Below, piece after piece: positions 1 to 3,555 of a DNA stretch of 5,072 nt. Source of the DNA: Akkermansia sp. (lineage in GTDB: Bacteria; Verrucomicrobiota; Verrucomicrobiia; Verrucomicrobiales; Akkermansiaceae); contig JAFNWZ010000158.1 in NCBI GenBank assembly GCA_017379255.1, positions 1 to 5,072 on the forward strand. The letters run 5' to 3'. The position numbers were made by a program, and so were the translations under genes. The notes under the pieces were generated by a model. The model saw only the letters and a program-made list of their open reading frames with translations. It ran no database searches and was not told where the DNA came from. Numbering within the stretch: the stretch's first letter is position 1; the number at the start of each line of letters is the position of its first letter.

Positions 1-405
1 ATTGCCTACTCCCGCCAGCTGGCACGCCAGAGCAGCGGCCAGCTCTTCTGGAGCTGGAAATCACTGGGCACCAACCGCGGGGGTGTGCAGAAAGTGCTGG
101 CCAACTGCTACAAATCACTTGCACTCCCCCCCGCCATGCCCTGGAGCGGCAGCACCCGCCCGGAACGCCCCCATGTGCAGGCGCAGGACACCGGCAGCGG
201 CTGCACCCTCACCTGGCAGGGCAATGCCCGCAAATGGGTGGTGCAGGTAGGCAGTAAGGGCCGCTGGTTCACCCTGGATGTGCTGCCCGGCAACTGCAAC
301 AAAATCACCCTGCCACCGCGCGTGGCCAACACCCTCGACCGCATTGCCGTGCGCCCCATCTCCCCCACGGGGGTGAGCGGCACCCCCTGTGTTCTGGCGC
401 GATAA
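1..405 (+). CDS. C-terminal part of a probable family-10-type glycoside hydrolase (GHL10-like), 5' truncated
   Basis: An open frame runs from the first base to a TAA at 403-405, giving 134 residues with no start in the window. Residues 1-50 resemble the last strand and helix of the GHL10/YngK-type TIM barrel: IAYSRQLA, then SSGQLFWSWKSLG, and a closing YKSLALPPAMPW. Members of that family are secreted or surface glycosidases acting on glycans. Residues ~56-134 look like a small beta-sandwich of fibronectin-III type (TLTWQGNARKWVVQV, RWFTLDVLP, KITLPP, DRIAVRPIS), a common tail on such enzymes. The catalytic part lies outside the window, so activity cannot be judged. No U-tailed hairpin follows the stop. 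The next gene starts 85 bases on, in the same direction, with its own promoter. The frame is chosen because the protein is well ordered and the other frames give low-complexity translations. The family call rests on recalled consensus only; another glycosidase with an Fn3-like tail is possible. Confidence 0.5.
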   Translation: MAYSRQLARQSSGQLFWSWKSLGTNRGGVQKVLANCYKSLALPPAMPWSGSTRPERPHVQAQDTGSGCTLTWQGNARKWVVQVGSKGRWFTLDVLPGNCNKITLPPRVANTLDRIAVRPISPTGVSGTPCVLAR

Positions 406-409
406 GCCC

Positions 410-419
410 GGAAATTTCC
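410..419. repeat. 10-bp perfect palindrome GGAAATTTCC
   Basis: A perfect inverted repeat lies between the stop of the hydrolase gene and the -35 box of the transporter promoter, 33 bases upstream of that box. It is too short and too AT-centred to be a terminator. It could be half of an operator or pure chance. No second copy was noticed in the window. Confidence 0.25.
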
Positions 420-452
420 ACCAAAAAAGCCGCCGTACCCCGAATTTTAGGG

Positions 453-480
453 TTGAACTGTACTCTAGCAGTGCTATAAT
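453..480 (+). promoter_or_regulatory. Sigma70-type promoter with extended -10 for the MFS transporter
   Basis: The -35 box TTGAAC (453-458) and the perfect -10 box TATAAT (475-480) are separated by 16 bp. A TG at 472-473 gives an extended -10 (TGCTATAAT). Transcription should start near 487, leaving about 4 bases before the ATG at 491. The bases 481-490 (accacgcgtt) contain no Shine-Dalgarno sequence. The predicted mRNA is therefore leaderless or nearly so. An ACTG/CAGT inverted pair (457-460 and 469-472) lies across the spacer, but it is too short to call an operator. Confidence 0.8.
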
Positions 481-490
481 ACCACGCGTT

Positions 491-2317
491 ATGAGTACCG
501 ACGCAACCAAAGTCGAGCTTCCGAGCTCTGTGAAACGCTACGCCCTTTACCTGATGGTAATGGCAGGCCTTGGTGGTCTTCTCTATGGTATTGACGTAGG
601 CGTAATTGCCGCCGCTCTGCCGTATATTGAAAAGACCTCTTCCTACACTCCGCAGCAGCTGGCCATCGTGGTGGCCGCCGTGCTGTTCGGTTCTGTTCTT
701 TCCTCCCTGTTCGCCGGCATGCTTGCCGAATGGCTGGGGCGCAAGAAGGTTATCATCCTCTCTGCCCTGCTGTTCACGCTGAGCATCCCGGTCATCTGCT
801 TCTCCAATGGCGTGTTTGAGATGCTGATGGGTGGCCGCATCCTGCAGGGTGCCAGTGCCGGTCTCGTGGGTGTGGTGGTTCCCATGTACCTGGCTGAATG
901 TCTGGATGCCAATTCCCGTGGTAAGGGTACCGGCATGTTCCAGTTCATGCTTACCGTCGGTCTCGTGTTCGCCGCCGTTATCGGTCTGGTGACCACCATG
1001 CTGGTAGGCGCTGCTGATGACCCCACCGTGACCGCCGAAAACAAGGTGGCCGCCTGGCAGGTTATCTTCTGGTGCTCCTCCATCCCCGGCCTCATCCTCT
1101 TCTTCGGCGCATTCAAGCTGAAGGAATCCCCCCGCTGGCTGTACCGCCGCGGTCAGCGCGAGCTGGCTCTCTGCTCCCTGGCCTCCAACAACGGTGACGC
1201 CGCCGCCAAGGAAATTCTGGACGAAATGATTGCCGCTGACGCTGCCGAGGAAGCCGCCAAGGCTGATATGGCCGAGGCCGCCAAGGGCGATTCCCTCCTC
1301 CAGCGCAAGTATGTGATTCCCTTCATCCTGGCCGTAGTAGTGCTGGCCTGCACACAGGCTACCGGCATCAACTCCGTGCTGAACTACTCCGTGAAGATTT
1401 TCCAGCAGGCTGGTCTGCAGGGCGAAGTGGCAAACATGGCTGACCTCGCCATCAAGGTGACCAACATGCTCATGACCATCGTGGCCGTGACCCTGGTGGA
1501 CAAGAAGGGCCGCACCTTCCTGCTCAAGATGGGCACCATGGGCATCATCGTTGGTCTTGCCGGCGTGGGTGCCATGTTCCTGACCGTGGAGAATGAACGC
1601 GTTGATGTGACCGCCCAGGTGGCTGCCCTGGTGCAGGACAACGCCCTGAACGTATCCGCAGCCGATGCCGTGAAGGCCGCCGCCACCCCCGACGTACTGG
1701 CCGCCCACCCCGACTTCATGCAGGGTGAATCCGTGGCTCCCGGCATGCAGCTCATCGTGACCTACACACAGGGTCAGGACAGCATGCAGAACGTGGCAGA
1801 GGTTCGCGCTGACGGTGCCGCCGATGGTGCTTCCATCGTCATCGCCAAGAGCACGGCACTTGCCCCCACCTTCATGGATGACATCTGCTTCTGGACCACC
1901 CCGCTGCCTGAAGGCGCCGTGAAGGAAGTAACCATCACCAAAGCCGAAATCGGCATGAAGCCCAACGCCGTGACCGGCTGGATTGTGGCTGGTTTCTTCG
2001 TGGTGTTCATCGCCTTCTACGCTGCTGGTCCCGGCGTGTGCGTATGGCTGGCTCTCTCCGAGCTCATGCCCAACCGCATCCGCGCCAACGGCATGGCCAT
2101 CGCACTGCTCATCAACCAGGGTGTTTCCACCACCATCGCAGGCACCTTCCTGCCCTGGGTGGGCAACTCCGGCTACTCCACGGTATTCTTCTGGCTGGCT
2201 GGCTTCACGGTAATCTACTTCATCACCGCAGCCTTCTTCATGCCTGAGACCAAGGGCCGCACCCTCGAGGAAATCGAGCAGTACTTCAAGACGGGCAAGA
2301 TGCCCGAAAAGAACTAA
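491..2317 (+). CDS. Sugar-porter family MFS transporter (probable H+/sugar symporter) with a large TM9-TM10 loop insert
   Basis: An inner-membrane, 12-helix sugar importer of 608 residues; the family usually has 450-500. Sugar-porter signatures are present in order: GIDVGVIAAAL in TM1 (D35), EWLGRKK (80-86), GGRILQGASAG (R116), MYLAE and SRGKGTGMFQ (Q151), KESPRWLYRRGQ (from 211), TQATGIN in TM7 (Q289, N294), DKKGRT (337-342), GPGVCVWLALSE (W519, E524) and the terminal PETKGRTLEEIEQYF (from 585). Aligned by eye and from memory with E. coli XylE, D35 and R116 match the proton-coupling pair D27/R133. Q151, Q289, N294 and W519 match sugar contacts, and N542 matches GLUT1 N411 where XylE has Gln. 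A hexose or pentose symporter is therefore likely; the exact sugar is unknown. Residues ~367-493 form an extra extracytoplasmic segment after TM9. The start at 491 fits the promoter and leaves a normal short cytoplasmic N-terminus before TM1. The gene is monocistronic: own promoter at 453-480, terminator at 2347-2390. Confidence 0.93.
   Translation: MSTDATKVELPSSVKRYALYLMVMAGLGGLLYGIDVGVIAAALPYIEKTSSYTPQQLAIVVAAVLFGSVLSSLFAGMLAEWLGRKKVIILSALLFTLSIPVICFSNGVFEMLMGGRILQGASAGLVGVVVPMYLAECLDANSRGKGTGMFQFMLTVGLVFAAVIGLVTTMLVGAADDPTVTAENKVAAWQVIFWCSSIPGLILFFGAFKLKESPRWLYRRGQRELALCSLASNNGDAAAKEILDEMIAADAAEEAAKADMAEAAKGDSLLQRKYVIPFILAVVVLACTQATGINSVLNYSVKIFQQAGLQGEVANMADLAIKVTNMLMTIVAVTLVDKKGRTFLLKMGTMGIIVGLAGVGAMFLTVENERVDVTAQVAALVQDNALNVSAADAVKAAATPDVLAAHPDFMQGESVAPGMQLIVTYTQGQDSMQNVAEVRADGAADGASIVIAKSTALAPTFMDDICFWTTPLPEGAVKEVTITKAEIGMKPNAVTGWIVAGFFVVFIAFYAAGPGVCVWLALSELMPNRIRANGMAIALLINQGVSTTIAGTFLPWVGNSGYSTVFFWLAGFTVIYFITAAFFMPETKGRTLEEIEQYFKTGKMPEKN
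1589..1969 (+). other. Region encoding the ~127-residue insert in the TM9-TM10 periplasmic loop of the transporter
   Basis: This stretch codes for residues ~367-493, between TM9 (ending MFLTV) and TM10 (starting VTGWIVAGFF). By MFS topology TM9 ends outside the cytoplasm, so the segment should face the periplasm. Ordinary bacterial sugar porters have only a short turn here. The first half is Ala-rich and probably helical (VTAQVAALVQDNALNVSAAD). The second half has beta-like stretches (MQLIVTYTQ, NVAEVRAD, ASIVIAKS, VKEVTITKAEIGM), suggesting a small folded domain that I cannot name. There is one cysteine (DDICFW) and no long hydrophobic stretch. Reading frame and base composition match the rest of the gene, so a sequencing error or recent insertion is unlikely. 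Confidence 0.7.
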
Positions 2318-2346
2318 TCCACCAATTAGTTTAACCGCCTTTTCCG

Positions 2347-2390
2347 CCGGCTCCCCCGACACGCCATTCCGGGGGAGCCGGATTTTTCTT
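2347..2390 (+). terminator. Strong rho-independent terminator of the MFS gene
   Basis: A 12-bp perfect GC-rich stem (2347-2358 CCGGCTCCCCCG with 2370-2381 CGGGGGAGCCGG) encloses an 11-base loop. It is followed by ATTTTTCTT (2382-2390). It starts 29 bases after the transporter stop codon. The T-tract lies only on the plus-strand side, so the terminator acts on plus-strand transcripts. Confidence 0.93.
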
Positions 2391-2412
2391 GCACCGCAGC
2401 CCCCCCCAGGCA

Positions 2413-2436
2413 AGAGCCTGCACTTCCGCAGGCTTT
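2413..2436. repeat. Hairpin between the two convergent terminators
   Basis: AGCCTGC (2415-2421) and GCAGGCT (2428-2434) form a perfect 7-bp inverted repeat around a 6-base loop (ACTTCC). In plus-strand RNA the stem can extend to 9 bp through one G-U and one A-U pair. An upstream AGGC (2408-2411) could compete for the GCCT in the left arm. There is no proper U-tract on either side (only TTT on the plus strand), so this is at most a back-up terminator. The gap 2318-2529 holds no gene that I can see. Confidence 0.45.
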
Positions 2437-2456
2437 CATGCAGTACAACACCTAAC

Positions 2457-2494
2457 AAAAAAAGCCGCACAGGGCACTCTCTGCCCTGCGCGAC
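2457..2494 (-). terminator. Rho-independent terminator of the ankyrin/RHH unit
   Basis: In minus-strand RNA, positions 2482-2494 pair with 2464-2476 to make a 13-bp stem with two G-U wobbles around a 5-base loop. It is followed directly by seven U residues (the plus-strand A-run 2457-2463). It lies about 35 bases beyond the stop of the RHH gene at 2530 and should end the minus-strand transcript. The U-run side and the direction of the wobble pairs both favour the minus strand. Confidence 0.85.
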
Positions 2495-2529
2495 TCCGAC
2501 AATCATCCGCACTCAGATGCGGAACCGGC

Positions 2530-2781
2530 TTACGCCTTCTTCTTATTCTTCTTAGGCGGACGCCCACCCCGGTTCTCAGGCTTGGGGAACATGGAGGAAT
2601 AGGTCAGCTCATCGTCTGACATAGGCAGAACGATGCTGCCGCCTCTCTCCCGAAGCTGGCGGGAAAACAAGCGGACTGCCGCCAGCAGCACGCTATTGCG
2701 GCTGCGCTTATAGCTATCTGCCGTGCCATCTACCTTTTTCAGCAAATCAACCGGGCAACGAAACGTAACAATTCGGCTCAT
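2530..2781 (-). CDS. Small ribbon-helix-helix (RHH) DNA-binding protein with basic AT-hook-like tail
   Basis: 83 residues. Residues 3-46 fit the RHH (MetJ/Arc/CopG) fold: a strand RIVTFRCP that would pair in a dimer and touch the DNA major groove, helix 1 VDLLKKVDGTADSY, a turn KRSRNS, and helix 2 VLLAAVRLFSRQLRERGG. The family consists of dimeric repressors, antitoxins and plasmid regulators. After an acidic linker (MSDDELTYSS) the tail has GGRPPKKNKKK (72-82), close to an AT-hook core plus a lysine cluster. This may add minor-groove or non-specific DNA contact. It lies 26 bases downstream of the ankyrin gene on the same strand and ahead of a shared terminator, so co-transcription is likely. 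A -10-like CATAAT at 2787-2792 could give it its own start. No toxin gene lies beside it, so a type II antitoxin role is not supported; target genes cannot be read from the sequence. Confidence 0.82.
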   Translation of the reverse strand: MSRIVTFRCPVDLLKKVDGTADSYKRSRNSVLLAAVRLFSRQLRERGGSIVLPMSDDELTYSSMFPKPENRGGRPPKKNKKKA

Positions 2782-2786
2782 ATAGT

Positions 2787-2792
2787 ATTATG
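2787..2792 (-). promoter_or_regulatory. Possible -10 box (CATAAT) immediately upstream of the RHH gene
   Basis: On the minus strand CATAAT (5 of 6 to TATAAT) ends 5 bases before the ATG at 2781, which would place transcription start at or next to the start codon. No convincing -35 box is seen 16-18 bp upstream. A run of six C on the minus strand (G on the plus strand, 2796-2801) occupies the spacer. No Shine-Dalgarno sequence is present. The box may be an internal promoter of the two-gene unit or a chance AT-rich stretch. Confidence 0.4.
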
Positions 2793-2807
2793 TATGGGGG
2801 GTGAAAA

Positions 2808-3446
2808 TTAATGAGGGTGACCACAACCGCACCCGCCATGGTGGTGCGGCTCCCCGCACTGGCAGTGCTGACCATCGCAATCACAGTCGGGTTTACCGCA
2901 ACTGCAGGTATGCCCGGACTCAGGCACATAGTCTGCATCTTCAATCTCCGGCGGCAAGGGGATATCATCATCGGGGTGGTATGGCGGCTCCAGACGCGCA
3001 GCCAGCGAGGGCGTTGCGGCCACTTCTGCCGCAAAACGGCCGTGCAGGTTGCGCGTGCGCAGGTCAGCCCCGGCGGCCAGCAACTGCTCCACGATTGACT
3101 CGTAGCCATAGTAAGCCGCCAGATGCAGCGGAGGCTGGCCATAAGCGTTGCGGGCATTCACATCGGCCCCGGCGGCCAGCAGCAGAGAAATGAGCGCCGT
3201 ATCGGGCTCAATACCCATACCGGCCAGGTTCGGCGCCAGGTCCACCTCATCCTGCAGCAGCATGGTGGCAGCGCGGCTGAGCGTTTCTGCATCTTCACCA
3301 TTCATCAGAGCCGCCAGAAACTCCTGCACCGGCTCGTCATAATCGTCCGGGTCAAGGTCGGCTGCCATTTCGCGCAAATCCTCCGGGAGCACACGAGGTT
3401 TTTCCTCCTCCTCCAGAGTCACGCTGTTCCATTGCAAATCGCTCAT
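2808..3446 (-). CDS. Ankyrin-repeat protein with Cys/His-rich (4x CxC) C-terminal tail
   Basis: 212 residues, no signal peptide or TM helix, so probably cytoplasmic. Residues 1-75 are acidic and helical, with EEEE (12-15) and DLDPDDYDEP. About two ankyrin repeats follow: TALISLLLAAGADVNARN (83-100), then YGQPPLHLAAYYGYESIVEQLLAAGADLRTRN (102-133), then a degenerate capping repeat HGRFAAEVAA. Ankyrin repeats are protein-binding scaffolds. A Pro/Asp-rich linker (153-176) leads to a tail with eight Cys (181, 183, 188, 190, 195, 197, 206, 208) and seven His from 179 to 212. It is arranged as four CxC pairs with an HHH cluster, a likely Zn, Cu or Ni site. The ATG at 3446 is chosen because a good promoter ends 7 bases upstream. 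An in-frame ATG at 3494 lies above that promoter and adds an unlikely N-terminus. The gene is first in a pair with the RHH gene. Partner and metal are unknown. Confidence 0.85.
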   Translation of the reverse strand: MSDLQWNSVTLEEEEKPRVLPEDLREMAADLDPDDYDEPVQEFLAALMNGEDAETLSRAATMLLQDEVDLAPNLAGMGIEPDTALISLLLAAGADVNARNAYGQPPLHLAAYYGYESIVEQLLAAGADLRTRNLHGRFAAEVAATPSLAARLEPPYHPDDDIPLPPEIEDADYVPESGHTCSCGKPDCDCDGQHCQCGEPHHHGGCGCGHPH

Positions 3447-3453
3447 GCGCCCC

Positions 3454-3482
3454 AGTATACCGCAAAACTCTTCACGTTTCCA
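3454..3482 (-). promoter_or_regulatory. Sigma70-type promoter of the ankyrin/RHH unit
   Basis: Read on the minus strand: -35 TGGAAA (3477-3482, 4 of 6), a 17-bp spacer, then -10 TATACT (3454-3459, 5 of 6). Seven bases (ggggcgc) separate the -10 box from the ATG at 3446, so transcription should begin at or one base before the start codon. This arrangement also decides the start codon in favour of 3446 over the in-frame ATG at 3494. Confidence 0.65.
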
Positions 3483-3521
3483 GCATAATGTCACAAATAA
3501 CCCGCACGGAGAACTTTATAC

Positions 3522-3549
3522 TTTACTTAAACCCATAAAAGTGTAGCAT
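3522..3549 (+). promoter_or_regulatory. Weak candidate promoter of the TolA-like/transglutaminase-like gene
   Basis: TTTACT (3522-3527) and TAGCAT (3544-3549), each 4 of 6 to consensus, are 16 bp apart and would start transcription at about the ATG at 3556. An alternative -10 is TATACT (3517-3522), which would give a ~27-base leader but lacks a -35 box. The leader has no good Shine-Dalgarno sequence; only a weak AAAG at 3538-3541, about 14 bases from the ATG. The divergent ankyrin promoter (3454-3482) lies back to back, 39 bp away. Confidence 0.35.
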
Positions 3550-3555
3550 GAATAT

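Noticed and set aside
362..373. CCCCC-AC-GGGGG inverted repeat near the end of the hydrolase gene as a terminator
   Set aside because: It lies inside the coding region, the loop is only two bases, and no T-tract follows.
389..490. An in-frame upstream ATG at 389 that would extend the transporter by 34 residues
   Set aside because: It overlaps the end of the hydrolase gene and lies upstream of the near-consensus promoter at 453-480. The added residues are not typical of the family.
2400..2407. Eight-C tract as a phase-variable switch
   Set aside because: It lies between two terminators, outside any coding region or promoter that I can support.
305..2512. A 735-codon open frame on the minus strand, antisense to almost the whole transporter gene
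   Set aside because: The translation is extremely rich in Gly and His with no recognisable domain or membrane segment, as expected when a gene with biased codon use is read on its complement. It runs through both the plus-strand promoter and the plus-strand terminator.
2530..2781. RHH protein as the antitoxin of a type II toxin-antitoxin pair
   Set aside because: No small toxin-like gene (RelE, MazF, PIN type) lies on either side. The partner gene is a 212-residue ankyrin protein and the downstream side is a terminator.
2808..2912. The Cys-rich tail as a SEC-C motif or a classical zinc finger
   Set aside because: The SEC-C pattern (CxCx8-9CH/CC) and paired C2H2 or C4 spacing do not fit. The repeated CxC-x4 spacing is different.
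3447..3494. An in-frame ATG at 3494 (minus) adding 16 residues to the ankyrin protein
   Set aside because: The extension is encoded by the promoter itself (TGGAAA-17-TATACT). The start at 3446 sits correctly behind that promoter.
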